A DNA stretch of 64,000 nucleotides from Hornefia porci. GTDB taxonomy: Bacteria > Bacillota > Clostridia > Peptostreptococcales > Anaerovoracaceae. Both the position numbers and the translations under genes were made by a program. This document shows positions 53,166 to 62,227 of the stretch, piece by piece. Where the stretch lies: assembly GCF_001940235.1 (NCBI RefSeq), contig NZ_MJIE01000001.1, positions 2,542,001-2,606,000 of the forward strand, given 5' to 3'. Each line of letters opens with the position of its first letter. Position 1 is the stretch's first letter. The notes under the pieces are model-generated. The model searched no databases, was not told where the DNA came from, and saw only the letters and a list, made by a program, of their open reading frames with translations.

Positions 53166-54077
53166 ATGAAATTTGCATTTGTGGGAACCGGAATGATCGG
53201 TTCCGGTCTGGCTGTGAACGCTGCGCTGAGAGGTCAGGATGTGGTGCTGTACGATGTCGCGGAGCCGGAAGTGGTGAAGGGAACTGTCAGGAAGGTTCTG
53301 GATATCCTCGTGGAGGCGGGAGCTGTCGACAGAGAAAAAGCGGACGAGACTTTGTCGAAGATGTCGTTCACAAAGGATCTTGCGGAAGCCGTGACCGGGG
53401 CTGATTTTGTACAGGAATGTGTGCCGGAGAAGCTTGAGCTCAAGCATGCGACGTATCGTCAGATTCAGGAAATCTGCGGCGACAGCACAGTCATCGCCAG
53501 CTCGACAAGCGGCATGTTTCCGTCCGCGCTGGCGGAGGGCGCGCTCTATCCGGAGCGGATTATTGTAGGGCATCCGTACAATCCGTCGTATCTGCTGCCG
53601 CTGATCGAAATCTGCGGACCCCACGCGCCGCAGGAAACCATTGACCGGGCGCTGGAGGCTTACCGGGCGATGGGCAAGGAGCCTGTGGTCTGCCGCAAAG
53701 AGGTGACGGGCTTTATCGTCAACAGTCTTTCCTGGGGAGTGATGGACGGTGCGATTGACAAGGTTCTGGACGGCGTCTGTGATGTCGAGGATGTGGATAA
53801 GGCTGTCATGTACGGACCGGGACTGCGGATGGCGGTGACCGGGCAGCTTCTGACCATGTCCATGGGCGTGCAGGGCGGATTCAGGGAGATGGCGGAGAAA
53901 TACGGAAAGACCGCTGCCCGCCGGCCGGATCAGATTGAACACTACGGTCAGATTGCGGATGGAGTGGACGCGGAGATCGCGGACCGGTCCGACGCGCAGG
54001 GCAGAACCGTGGAGGAAATCACTAAATTCCGTGACAAAGCGTTTGTCGAGCTCCTGAAGCTGCAGGGGAAGCTGTAA
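53166..54077 (+). CDS. 3-hydroxyacyl-CoA dehydrogenase-like NAD-dependent enzyme
   Basis: 303 residues. The Rossmann motif GTGMIGSGLA (6-15) is followed by the 3HCDH N-domain (VLYDVAEPEVV, FVQECVPEKLELK, IVGHPYNPSYLLPLIEI) and a short C-domain (GFIVNSLSW). The HPYNPSYLLPLIE segment with P-Y-N instead of the F-x-P of fatty-acid enzymes is closer to L-carnitine dehydrogenase or lambda-crystallin-like members. The ATG follows CCGGAGGTG. The substrate may be carnitine or a 3-hydroxy acid; not resolved. Confidence 0.85.
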   Translation: MKFAFVGTGMIGSGLAVNAALRGQDVVLYDVAEPEVVKGTVRKVLDILVEAGAVDREKADETLSKMSFTKDLAEAVTGADFVQECVPEKLELKHATYRQIQEICGDSTVIASSTSGMFPSALAEGALYPERIIVGHPYNPSYLLPLIEICGPHAPQETIDRALEAYRAMGKEPVVCRKEVTGFIVNSLSWGVMDGAIDKVLDGVCDVEDVDKAVMYGPGLRMAVTGQLLTMSMGVQGGFREMAEKYGKTAARRPDQIEHYGQIADGVDAEIADRSDAQGRTVEEITKFRDKAFVELLKLQGKL

Positions 54078-54081
54078 TCGG

Positions 54082-54128
54082 CGTCTGTTCGTTAAGTCTC
54101 CGTCGGATTTAATGAGTGCTGACGGCAG
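54082..54128 (+). repeat. Dispersed repeat family, copy 3
   Basis: GTCTGTTCGTTAAGTCTCCG followed by TCGGATTTAATGAGTGCTGACGGCAG. Several changes from the copy at 1551 occur in pairs on both arms, so the stem is kept. It begins 5 bases after the preceding stop codon. Confidence 0.7.
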
Positions 54129-54162
54129 ATTCGGGTATCGAAAAAAATGAAATGCTGTAATG

Positions 54163-54215
54163 AAATGCTGTAACGAGAAAATCATCAGAAAATGTCGCTC
54201 GCTGCAGCATTTTTT
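54163..54215 (+). terminator. Terminator before the YfcC gene
   Basis: AAATGCTG...CAGCATTT with an inner CGAG/CTCG pair, followed by T5. The rest of the 387-base gap (54078-54464) holds the repeat copy and an AT-rich leader. Confidence 0.65.
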
Positions 54216-54464
54216 CGTGCAGTACACAAAGCATCAGGAAGATATTTGTGCCAATAGGACAAACTGGCAATCGAATTTGGACAAGTTTGATGATTTCTGT
54301 TATTGTAAAAATTCGTTTTCGTGATAGAATGAAAGTATATTTATCCACATACTTGATAATTCCTTCTGCGGAAGGTCAGGGAGTGCTCTGCGGAAGGACG
54401 CGTCAGGTGTGTGCATCAATGTTATTTCTTAATCACAAGCTTTGACCGAGGAGAAAGGAGGTCT

Positions 54465-55883
54465 ATGATGGGAGAGAATGTTCAGGAAAATACTCAGAAG
54501 AAGAGAAAATTCGCAGTTCCTCACGTCTACATTTTGTTATTGGCCATTATTGCAATCTTTGCGATACTGAGTTACATTATGCCGGCAAGCGTCTATGACA
54601 CCAAGACGATTGACGGAAGAGAGATTATTCAGGCAAGCACCTGGCACACCGTCGCGAAAACGCCGGTCAGCCTGATGCAGTTTCTGACTGCGGTTCCGAG
54701 AGGAATGCAGGAATCCGCACAGATTATATTCTTTATATTCATCGTCGGCGGCTCCTTTACTGTCGTTCAGGAGACGAGAGCGATCGAGGCCGGCATGGGC
54801 AAGCTCGTACAGGCGCTGAAGGGAAAGACGATTGTGATTCTGCCGATCGTTATGGTTCTGTTCTCTCTCGGCGGTTCTGTATTCGGAATGGCTGAGGAAA
54901 CAATTCCGTTCATTCCCATCTTCGTCGCGCTCTGCCTGGCGATGGGCTATGACTCCATGACCGGAGCGGCCATCGTGCTCTGCGGCGCCGGCGCGGGATT
55001 TGCCGGAGCCTTCATCAACCCGTTCACCATTCAGGTGGCGCAGGGAATTTCTGAGCTTCCTCTGCTGTCGGGAATGTCGTTCCGTATCGTGATGTATCTG
55101 TGCATGGTGGCACTGGCGACGGTGTTCGTCTGCAGATATGCGCTGAAAATAAAAAAGGATCCGCAGAAGTCCCTGATGTATGAATTCGACCAGACCCGTG
55201 AGGACACGGTGCAGCTGGAGGATCTGAAGGAGTTCACCGGAAAGGACGCGGCGATTCTGATCGTGTTCCTGGCGGCGATCATCCTGCTGATCTTCGGCGT
55301 CATTCATTACAAATGGTATATGGATGAAATCGCGGCGCTGTTCTTCGGAATGTCCATGATCATCGCGGTGATCGACAGGATGGGTTTCAACAAATACGCA
55401 GAGACCTTCGGAGCAGGAATGGCGGGAATCGCCTCCGGCGCTCTGGTCGTCGGATTCGCCAGAGGAATTCTGGTCGTTCTGAACGACGCCAACAATCTGC
55501 ACACGATTCTGCACGCATCCGCGGCTGGACTGTCGCATCTGCCTTCTATGGCGTCTGCCGTCGGAATGTACATCTTCCAGTGCCTGCTGAACTATCTGGT
55601 TCCCTCCGGTTCCGGACAGGCTGCGGTTTCCATGCCGATCATGGCGCCTCTGGGCGATCTGGTCGGAGTAAACCGTCAGGTCGCGTGTATCGCGTTCCAG
55701 CTGGGCGACGGAATTTCCAATATCTTCACACCGACCTCCGGATACTTTATGGCGGGACTGGCGCTGGCCAAGATTCCATGGGCCAAGTGGGCGAAGTGGA
55801 TCCTGCCGCTGATCGGGCTGGAATACCTGCTCGGACTGGTCTTTGTCATCGTCGCACAGGCGATCAACCTGGGACCGTTCTAA
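54465..55883 (+). CDS. YfcC-family membrane transporter
   Basis: 472 residues with about twelve membrane helices. It fits the YfcC/arginine-ornithine antiporter-like family of the C4-dicarboxylate uptake superfamily (GSVFGMAEETIPFIPIFVAL, YLVPSGSGQAAVSMPIMAPLGDL, FQLGDGISNIFTPTSGYFMAGLAL). AAAGGAGGTCT precedes the ATG. It opens a run with a D-aminoacylase, an MBL hydrolase and an M20 hydrolase, so it probably imports a peptide-like or N-acyl amino acid substrate. Confidence 0.9.
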   Translation: MMGENVQENTQKKRKFAVPHVYILLLAIIAIFAILSYIMPASVYDTKTIDGREIIQASTWHTVAKTPVSLMQFLTAVPRGMQESAQIIFFIFIVGGSFTVVQETRAIEAGMGKLVQALKGKTIVILPIVMVLFSLGGSVFGMAEETIPFIPIFVALCLAMGYDSMTGAAIVLCGAGAGFAGAFINPFTIQVAQGISELPLLSGMSFRIVMYLCMVALATVFVCRYALKIKKDPQKSLMYEFDQTREDTVQLEDLKEFTGKDAAILIVFLAAIILLIFGVIHYKWYMDEIAALFFGMSMIIAVIDRMGFNKYAETFGAGMAGIASGALVVGFARGILVVLNDANNLHTILHASAAGLSHLPSMASAVGMYIFQCLLNYLVPSGSGQAAVSMPIMAPLGDLVGVNRQVACIAFQLGDGISNIFTPTSGYFMAGLALAKIPWAKWAKWILPLIGLEYLLGLVFVIVAQAINLGPF

Positions 55884-56031
55884 ACCCGGAAACAGCGATG
55901 AACTGACCGGCAAAAGCCGGCGGAAACCGATTAACCTATTGTCAAAGAGAGCAGAGGCTGCTGTGCCGCTGACCGATACAGCAGGCACTCCGTGGAAGAC
56001 ACAGCGGCCCCTGCCTTTTTTAAAGGAAGAA

Positions 56032-56388
56032 ATGTTTTATATTTTGATATTACTGGCGTGCTCCGTCGCCGCGACGGTGATTTTCTTCGTCACGCTGGTG
56101 CGTAATTTTAATAAGCACGTGCTGCTGATGGCAGCGGCGGTCACTATGCTGATCAACATGTTCGCCATGCATTATGTCACCTGGCTGGGACTGTGCCTCA
56201 CGGTATCCCTGCCTCTTTCTGTTGTTTACGTACTGGGCGTCACCTTTCCGGGATTCGCCGCCGGCAGAGAGAACGGAAGGGGCGAAGGAACCGGGAAAGG
56301 CGGAACGAGCGGCAGGCGCGGACATGACAGCGGACGAGTCAGACGAAGCGGAGGACGCGGGGAAAGCGACAGGGAGGACGGAAAATGA
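56032..56388 (+). CDS. Small membrane protein of unknown function (first of two)
   Basis: 118 residues. Three hydrophobic segments (LILLACSVAATVIFF, VLLMAAAVTMLINMF, LGLCLTVSLPLSVVYVL) are followed by a glycine-, arginine- and aspartate-rich polar tail of about 40 residues. AAAGGAAG precedes the ATG. It overlaps the next small membrane gene by 4 bases (ATGA). I do not recognise the family. Its place between a transporter and a deacylase suggests a role in the same pathway. Confidence 0.65.
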   Translation: MFYILILLACSVAATVIFFVTLVRNFNKHVLLMAAAVTMLINMFAMHYVTWLGLCLTVSLPLSVVYVLGVTFPGFAAGRENGRGEGTGKGGTSGRRGHDSGRVRRSGGRGESDREDGK

Positions 56389-56699
56389 CGGTATTCGGCG
56401 GACTGATGATTTTTATCGGTATACAGTTGTTTCTCCTGGGATCGCAGATTCAGCGGGGAAACACCAGATTGCTGACGGCCTCTGTCCGGGAGAACATTCC
56501 GGAGAAGGAGATGGCGATGTTCTGCCGGCTCTTCGGGAACAAAATCCTTACCCTGTGTTTTGTTACCCTCGGCGTGGGCGTCGTATGTCTGTTCCTGAAG
56601 CAGAGCACTATGCTGCCGCCGGTTTTCATCGTCGTTATGGCGCTCTATACGGCGGCGCGCGAAGCGCTTCTGTACAGACGGTACAGGAAGAGGAACTAA
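56385..56699 (+). CDS. Small membrane protein of unknown function (second of two)
   Basis: 104 residues. An N-terminal helix (FGGLMIFIGIQLFLLGS), a polar middle, and two further helices (LCFVTLGVGVVCLFL, PPVFIVVMALYTAAREALL) with a basic end. It starts by ATGA overlap with the preceding gene and ends 15 bases before the D-aminoacylase. Not recognised. The tight coupling argues that both small proteins are real and act together. Confidence 0.68.
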   Translation: MTVFGGLMIFIGIQLFLLGSQIQRGNTRLLTASVRENIPEKEMAMFCRLFGNKILTLCFVTLGVGVVCLFLKQSTMLPPVFIVVMALYTAAREALLYRRYRKRN

Positions 56700-56714
56700 G
56701 GAAAGGAGACCAGA

Positions 56715-58073
56715 ATGCTTGATATTTTACTGGTGAACGGCCGCTATCCGGACTTCCGCGCCGGAGAAATGAGAAGCGGCAATATCGGAATCAGGGACGG
56801 AAAAATTGACATAATTACAGAGGGAGAGCCGAAGGCGGCACAGGTGATCGATGTCGCCGGACGCGTCGTTTCTCCGGGTTTTATCGATATCCATATGCAT
56901 GAGGAGGACTTTGCCGGAGAGGGGCTGCGCTACTGCATCGCGGATATGATGCTCCGGATGGGCGTCACGACGGCAGTGGGAGGAAACTGCGGTATCCAGC
57001 ACCAGACACTGAAGGAGTTCAAAGCCGGGATTCAGAAGCTCGGCGGTTCTCCGGTCAATTATCAGATGCTGGCCGGATACAACCAGTGCCGCTACCGGCT
57101 GGGCACGGAGCGCTATGCGGCGGCGACGCGGGAGGAGCGGAACCGGATTCGCGAAATGCTGGCGTCGGAGCTGGAGGAGGGCGCGATCGGAATTTCCTTC
57201 GGCATTGAATACGACCCCGGTATGACGACGGATGAGATTCTGTACGCCGCAGAGGTGACGGAGAATCCGGGACATCTTATCGCGGCTCATTACAGATCAG
57301 ATAACGATAAGGCTCTGGACGCCATCGGAGAGATGATTCAGGTTACAGATGCGATCCGCAGTAAATTTCAGATTTCGCATCTGTCCAGCTGTGCGGCCAT
57401 GGGGCAGATGACTGATGCGCTGAATCTCATTCACGGGGCGATGGACCGCAATCCGCGGCTGAACTATGACACCTATCCCTATGACGCTTTTTCGACGCAT
57501 ATGGGCTCGTCGGTCTTCGAGGACGGATGCCTGGAGGCCTGGCACAGGAGCTACGACAGCATCCTTCTGACAGAGGAGCCGTACCTGTATCAGCGGTGTA
57601 CAAAGGAAATGTTCGAGGACGCCCGGGAAAATTATCCGGATATGCTCGCGGTTGCCTTTGTAATGAATGAGGAGGAAATCAGGCAGGCGGTGGCGGATCC
57701 TTACGGAATGATCGCCAGCGACGCCATTATCAATCAGGGAGCGGGTCATCCCCGTGCCGCAGGGACATTTCCCCGGGTCCTGGGGAAATACGTTCGTCAG
57801 GAGCACGCACTGTCACTGATCGACGCGCTGCACAAGATCAGCTTCACGCCGGCGGAACGCCTTGGCCTCGGGAACAAAGGCCGGGTCGAAGAGGGCGCTG
57901 ACGCGGATCTGACCGTGTTCGATCCGGAAACGATTATCGACAAAGCGACCTTTACCGACGGAGGTCTCCCGCCCGCGGGAATCGACTATGTCTTTGTGAA
58001 CGGCGGAATCGCTGCCAGAGGCACCGAAATCGTCGACGGCCGGAGGGGCGGCTTTATTCCGTATCATGATTAA
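56715..58073 (+). CDS. D-aminoacylase / N-acyl-D-amino-acid deacylase family amidohydrolase
   Basis: 452 residues of the amidohydrolase superfamily. Metal and catalytic residues visible: H60-M-H62 (GFIDIHMHEED), C92 (GGNCGIQ), H in IAAHYRSD and QISHLSSC, and the aspartate in MIASDAII. These match the N-acyl-D-amino acid deacylase group, which frees D-amino acids. GGAAAGGAGA precedes the ATG. Its end overlaps the MBL gene by 8 bases. Confidence 0.88.
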   Translation: MLDILLVNGRYPDFRAGEMRSGNIGIRDGKIDIITEGEPKAAQVIDVAGRVVSPGFIDIHMHEEDFAGEGLRYCIADMMLRMGVTTAVGGNCGIQHQTLKEFKAGIQKLGGSPVNYQMLAGYNQCRYRLGTERYAAATREERNRIREMLASELEEGAIGISFGIEYDPGMTTDEILYAAEVTENPGHLIAAHYRSDNDKALDAIGEMIQVTDAIRSKFQISHLSSCAAMGQMTDALNLIHGAMDRNPRLNYDTYPYDAFSTHMGSSVFEDGCLEAWHRSYDSILLTEEPYLYQRCTKEMFEDARENYPDMLAVAFVMNEEEIRQAVADPYGMIASDAIINQGAGHPRAAGTFPRVLGKYVRQEHALSLIDALHKISFTPAERLGLGNKGRVEEGADADLTVFDPETIIDKATFTDGGLPPAGIDYVFVNGGIAARGTEIVDGRRGGFIPYHD

Positions 58074-58899
58074 TGTAACGATACTTGCGGAGAATTATGT
58101 AAAGGACTTCCGGTGCAGAGGTGAGTTCGGGCTTGCGATGTATATCGAGACGGAGGATCACAAAATCCTGTTCGATACCGGTGCGTCCGGGCTTATGTTC
58201 GCGAATGCGGAGCAGAAGGGCGTGGATCTGTCGGAGGCGGATATCTGTGTTATCAGCCACGGACATTTTGATCATACAGGCGGACTGCCGGAATTCTGCA
58301 GGCAGAACCGGAAGGCGAAGATTTATCTTCACAGGGATGCGTTCGGTGCGACCTTCGGGGAGACGAAGGGGAAAATCGACGATTATGAGTGCGGAATTCT
58401 CTGGAAACCCGAAGTGCTGGAGGCCTGCGGGGACCGGGTGATCCGGACGGACGGTCCGATCCGGATCGGCAAAGATATCGTGATTTCCGGAACGATTCCG
58501 GAGCTGCCGGAATTTCAGCCTACGGAGCGTTTCTACCGGCTGCGGGCCGGAACGGACCTGATTCCTGACAATATGTCGCATGAGCAGTTCCTGGCGATTC
58601 GAGAACCGGGGAAGGGCATCGTTCTTTTCTCAGGATGCAGCCACAAAGGTATCATCGCCGCAATATGCCGCGCGAAGGCTTTGTTCCCCGGAGAGCCGCT
58701 GTATGCGGTGGTCGCCGGGATGCATTTAATCGGAACCTCCTGCGGGATGCGTCAGAAGATTATCGACCGTCTGACGGAGGAGGAGCCGCAGATTGTCGTG
58801 CCTCTGCACTGTACAGGTCTGGAGGCGATTTGTATGCTGAAGGCGCAGTTTGGCGACCGGTGCCGCCTGACGGGTACCGGCGGCCGGCTGAGATTTTAG
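58066..58899 (+). CDS. MBL-fold metallo-hydrolase
   Basis: 277 residues. The zinc motif is H65-G-H67-F-D69-H70 (ISHGHFDHTGG), with later ligands in SGCSHKGIIAA and PLHCTGLEA. The layout matches the COG1237 group (dihydropterin-related phosphate synthase-like), whose bacterial members have no agreed function. It starts in the last codons of the D-aminoacylase and 59 bases later an M20 hydrolase begins. It may open a cyclic or lactone-like intermediate of the pathway. Confidence 0.85.
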   Translation: MINVTILAENYVKDFRCRGEFGLAMYIETEDHKILFDTGASGLMFANAEQKGVDLSEADICVISHGHFDHTGGLPEFCRQNRKAKIYLHRDAFGATFGETKGKIDDYECGILWKPEVLEACGDRVIRTDGPIRIGKDIVISGTIPELPEFQPTERFYRLRAGTDLIPDNMSHEQFLAIREPGKGIVLFSGCSHKGIIAAICRAKALFPGEPLYAVVAGMHLIGTSCGMRQKIIDRLTEEEPQIVVPLHCTGLEAICMLKAQFGDRCRLTGTGGRLRF

Positions 58900-58957
58900 A
58901 AATAAAGCAGGAGACGGATACAGAATGTATTGATGCGGAAGCCTGCGGGAGGAAGCT

Positions 58958-60130
58958 ATGGACTATGAAGCATTGAAAAAAAGAATTATACAGGCAGTGG
59001 AAGGGGGGCGGGAGGAACTGTCCGCGCTGAATGACGATATCGCAGACCATCCGGAGCTTTCCGGTGAAGAATTTCAGACCTCGCGGAAGATTGTCGAACT
59101 GCTGCGGGGAAAGGGATATGAGGTGGAATATCCCTTCGACGGACTTGAGACCGCGTTCCGGGGCGTCGCGGGAAACAACGCTCATAAATACAAGGTTGCG
59201 ATTATGGCGGAGTATGACGCCCTGCCGGAGGTGGGACACGCCTGCGGGCATTGTCTCAGCGGAGCTATCAGCTGTCTTGCGGCGATCGCGACAAAGGATA
59301 TTCAGGATGAGCTGGAGACGGATATCCATATCATCGGAACGCCGGCGGAAGAGACTGACGGCGCCAAGTGCAAGATGGTGAAGGACGGCGTGTTTGATGG
59401 TTATGATATGGCGATCATGGTGCATCTGTACGATCAGAATCTGGTGACGCCCAGACTGCTGGCGCTTCGCAGCGACATGTATACCTTCCACGGGAAGGCG
59501 GCACATGCGTCGGCGTCTCCCTGGGAGGGAATCAACGCCTTCAATGCGGCCCAGCTGATGTTCCACGGAATTGATATGCTGAGGCAGCACGTTACGCCGG
59601 ATGTCCGGATTCACGGAATCATCCGCGACGGCGGAGAAGCTCCGAACATCGTGCCGGAGAAGGTTACGGCGGAGCTGTATGTCCGGGCGCTGGATTATCG
59701 CTATATGGAGGAAGTAAATGACAAGGTCGTCAACTGTGTCAAGGCCGGATGCCTTGCGACAGGCGCGACCTGGGACACATATCCCACGGCGGCGACATAT
59801 CAGGATCTGAAACTGAATCCCACAGGACTGGACGCGCTGAGGGAGATCTTTGACGAGCTGGATATTCCGGATAACGGGGACTATGACGCGGTTTTCGGCT
59901 CCGCTGATGCCGGAAACGTCAGTTACGTCTGCCCTACCTTCCATCCGTGCCTGCAGCTTGCACCAAGAGGCGTGGCGATTCATACCAGAGAGTTCGCCGA
60001 GCTCGTGAAGACAGATGCGGCTCATGAATGTCTGGTGAAGGGTGCCGAACTCGTCGCTCTTCAGATCGCGAAAATCTTCAGTGACGAGAACAGAATCGCG
60101 GCGATGAAGAGGGATTTCGAGACGGCGTGA
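58958..60130 (+). CDS. M20-family amidohydrolase (AbgB/PM20D2-like)
   Basis: 390 residues. Metal-site residues are E85-x-D87 (IMAEYDALPEVG), H94-A-C96-G-H98 and the GTPAEETDGAKCKM segment. The shorter central insert and the EVGHACGHCL motif place it with the p-aminobenzoyl-glutamate hydrolase subunit B / PM20D2 group rather than the hippuricases such as 28084-29262. Relatives cleave dipeptide-like amides. GGAGGAAGC precedes the ATG. Last gene of the D-aminoacylase run. Confidence 0.88.
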   Translation: MDYEALKKRIIQAVEGGREELSALNDDIADHPELSGEEFQTSRKIVELLRGKGYEVEYPFDGLETAFRGVAGNNAHKYKVAIMAEYDALPEVGHACGHCLSGAISCLAAIATKDIQDELETDIHIIGTPAEETDGAKCKMVKDGVFDGYDMAIMVHLYDQNLVTPRLLALRSDMYTFHGKAAHASASPWEGINAFNAAQLMFHGIDMLRQHVTPDVRIHGIIRDGGEAPNIVPEKVTAELYVRALDYRYMEEVNDKVVNCVKAGCLATGATWDTYPTAATYQDLKLNPTGLDALREIFDELDIPDNGDYDAVFGSADAGNVSYVCPTFHPCLQLAPRGVAIHTREFAELVKTDAAHECLVKGAELVALQIAKIFSDENRIAAMKRDFETA

Positions 60131-60241
60131 TGAGCGTGTGGGACTGAGAGATATATCGGACTGCTGAAGTGCACCTGCGGAGTTCAGGTTTTGTTATTGC
60201 AGATATACAGGGCGGGCATTAGACTCATGACAAAGTGCTGT

Positions 60242-60270
60242 TTGCCTTTATGATAAAATGCATATATAAT
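60242..60270 (+). promoter_or_regulatory. Sigma-70 promoter before the ATPase remnant
   Basis: TTGCCT (60242-60247), 17 bases, TATAAT (60265-60270). The repeat copy starts two bases after it, so the transcript would begin inside the repeat. Confidence 0.65.
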
Positions 60271-60271
60271 A

Positions 60272-60322
60272 TTTAGTGCCTGTTCATCAAGCCGTTATCA
60301 GACTTAGTGAGCAGGCACTAAA
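60272..60322 (+). repeat. Dispersed repeat family, copy 4 (with long terminal arms)
   Basis: TTTAGTGCCTG at one end and CAGGCACTAAA at the other pair perfectly, with an inner part (TCATCAAGCC...CAGACTTAGTGA) resembling the other copies. It marks the upstream end of the ATPase remnant. Confidence 0.65.
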
Positions 60323-61043
60323 CAAAAAGGAATTTTTCGGATATCATGAAGGCTATAACAATGAGAGCAATGTTGCCCGAGGTAACAGTGAGTCAATGTG
60401 GGATGCCGGCGTACATAATCGAATTGATCAATATGTTATTCCAATTCTGAAAAAACAAAACTGGAGAGTCTATCATTTCCACGATATGGGACAAAACGCA
60501 AGAGTTAAACAGGAACACAACATCTCAAATAATAAGATGCTGTTGTTTGATGCTGCAAATCTTGCGGCATTTTTGTACCGGCTTAAGCGGCACTATAAGA
60601 AAACGTACGATGAGATTGTGCAGACCATTCAGCTGATTGCACCGTATTTTTCGGATTTTGTCCTTGAACCGCAGGAGGGAAATGAGGAGCAGATTGTTTT
60701 AAAATGGCAGCAGAAGGGCTGTGAAGACATTTTCAATGCATCGCAGCTTTCTGACGGCACATTGCGTTTTATCTGCCTTGCTACGCTTTTGCTGCAGCCT
60801 CACGAACTGCAGCCGGCAACTATCATTGTCGATGAACCGGAGCTTGGTCTGCATCCATATGCGATTACTATTTTTGCGGAAATGGTCAGGCAGTTATCGA
60901 ACGAGAAACAAATCATTATATCGACGCAGTCTGTTGAACTTCTTGATGAATTTGATGTTGAGGATGTAATGGTTGTAGACAGAGGCGAAAACGGCTCAGA
61001 ACACATAAAAAGGAGCGGTCTGATTAAACTGCTCCTTTTGTAG
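60276..61043 (+). pseudogene. AAA family ATPase (AAA_21-like), both ends missing
   Basis: About 240 residues of the C-terminal half of an ATPase of the SMC/ABC-like AAA_21 type. It keeps the signature LSDGTLRFICLA, Walker B TIIVDEPELGLHP and the STQS switch, but Walker A is absent because the 5' half is gone. The C-terminus breaks off into a terminator-derived tail (RSGLIKLLLL). Intact relatives of about 370 residues are common in defence loci. Repeat copies lie on both sides. Confidence 0.78.
61008..61039 (+). terminator. Terminator at the end of the ATPase remnant
   Basis: AAAGGAGC and GCTCCTTTT form a 9-bp stem around a 14-base loop, ending in TTTTG. The remnant's last codons lie in it. 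Confidence 0.65.
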
Positions 61044-61048
61044 TGGTG

Positions 61049-61080
61049 GTGCGCTCGGCGGTGCACGTTTCTAACCGGTG
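61049..61080 (+). other. Remnant resembling a group II intron 5' end
   Basis: GTGCGCTCGGCGGTGCACG then TTTCTAACCGGTG matches the 5' end of the intron at 31561 (GTGCGCCCGGCGAGCGCACG then TTCTAAAGGGTG) over about 30 bases, and like it lies just behind a terminator. The rest of the intron is absent. Confidence 0.5.
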
Positions 61081-61125
61081 TCTGCCCATTAAGTCCCCGG
61101 GATCTGATGAGTTCTGACTGCGCGT
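61079..61125 (+). repeat. Dispersed repeat family, copy 5
   Basis: TGTCTGCCCATTAAGTCCCC followed by GGGATCTGATGAGTTCTGACTGCG. Divergent in the right arm. It marks the downstream end of the ATPase remnant. Confidence 0.6.
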
Positions 61126-61135
61126 CAGCCGGGGG

Positions 61136-62068
61136 TCAGAACCGGACGAGCTTGCCGAGGCTGTCGGCCCAGGCACCCCAGCCTTCTGTCAGCAGCTTGC
61201 GCCCGGCGTACATAGACGCGAGCGAGTCATCCAGTGGAGGCGCGATTTCCACGATGTCGAATCCGATGATGTTCAGCTCGGCAAACAGCCGCTGTATCAG
61301 AGTCATCGCCATGCGCGAGGTCAGCCCGCCGAACTGCGGAGTTCCGGTGCCTGCTGCATACGCCGGGTCCAGCGCATCGATATCGAAGGTCAGGTAGACC
61401 CTGCTGAAATTCCGCATCTTCGCGATGCAGTCGTCAGCGACCGACTCGATTCCTTCTTTGTAGCAGTCCCAGGAGGTCTTGACCTGAAGATTTCTGTCGA
61501 TGTGAAACTCGAATTCATCGGGTTCAATTGAGCGGATTCCGATGAAGTACAGGTTCTTTTCGGACGTGATATTGGACATTTCCAGTGCGCGCTGCTCAGT
61601 AGAACCGTGGGAAAGAGGATCCCCCTCCAGTTCATAGCTGAGATCCATATGCGCATCGATATGAATAATGCCGAAGGGCTCGTCGAGCGCCGCGTTAATT
61701 CCGCGTTCAACCGGGATTGTGACGGAATGGTCGCCGCCGATCATTGTGAATCTCACGCCGCTGCGCACAAGAGCTTCGACATACTCCTGCACTTCCGCGA
61801 AAATTTCGTCCCGATCGGTTCCGTCGAAGTTGCCCGCATCCAGAACCCTGAAATCCCGGTAAAAACCGAGACGCTCCGTACAGGGGGTAGCGTGGTCCGT
61901 GTTGGCCCTCAGCAGATCGGGAGCCTGGGCTGCTCCGCCTCTGTAACTGACGCCGCCGTCATAGGGAATCCCGAAAATAACGGCGTCAACGTCTGCGATT
62001 TCCGCGCCCGGCGTGTTCAGTCCAAACCATGTGGCGGATTTTTTTGCATGTTCATTCTGTTTCAGCAT
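61136..62068 (-). CDS. Agmatinase-family ureohydrolase
   Basis: 310 residues with the complete ureohydrolase signature set: GGDHS (111-115), IDAHMD (137-142), H154 in LSHGS and FDIDALDPAYAAGTGTP (228-244). This is the canonical agmatinase/guanidino-hydrolase pattern, unlike the divergent paralogue at 347-1255. It releases urea from agmatine or a similar guanidino compound. The ATG at 62068 follows CAGGAGGAC; the much longer open frame upstream is not coding. A probable promoter (TATAAT-like, minus strand) lies near 62110. Confidence 0.9.
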   Translation of the reverse strand: MLKQNEHAKKSATWFGLNTPGAEIADVDAVIFGIPYDGGVSYRGGAAQAPDLLRANTDHATPCTERLGFYRDFRVLDAGNFDGTDRDEIFAEVQEYVEALVRSGVRFTMIGGDHSVTIPVERGINAALDEPFGIIHIDAHMDLSYELEGDPLSHGSTEQRALEMSNITSEKNLYFIGIRSIEPDEFEFHIDRNLQVKTSWDCYKEGIESVADDCIAKMRNFSRVYLTFDIDALDPAYAAGTGTPQFGGLTSRMAMTLIQRLFAELNIIGFDIVEIAPPLDDSLASMYAGRKLLTEGWGAWADSLGKLVRF

Positions 62069-62227
62069 GATGTCCTCCTGTCTGGTATGTAATGAGTGTA
62101 CATCAATTATAGTATAAATGTGGTCAGAGCGGAAGAGATTGAGAAACAGAAAAGCAAACATAATTGTGCGGGTGATTTTTTGTCGTCTATGTGTTACAAT
62201 AACTGAAACGGAGGTATGCAAACGCCA

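Noticed and set aside
54240..54290. Possible sigma-54 promoter (TGGCAATCGAATTTGG)
   Set aside because: The -12 element lacks the required GC at the right spacing.
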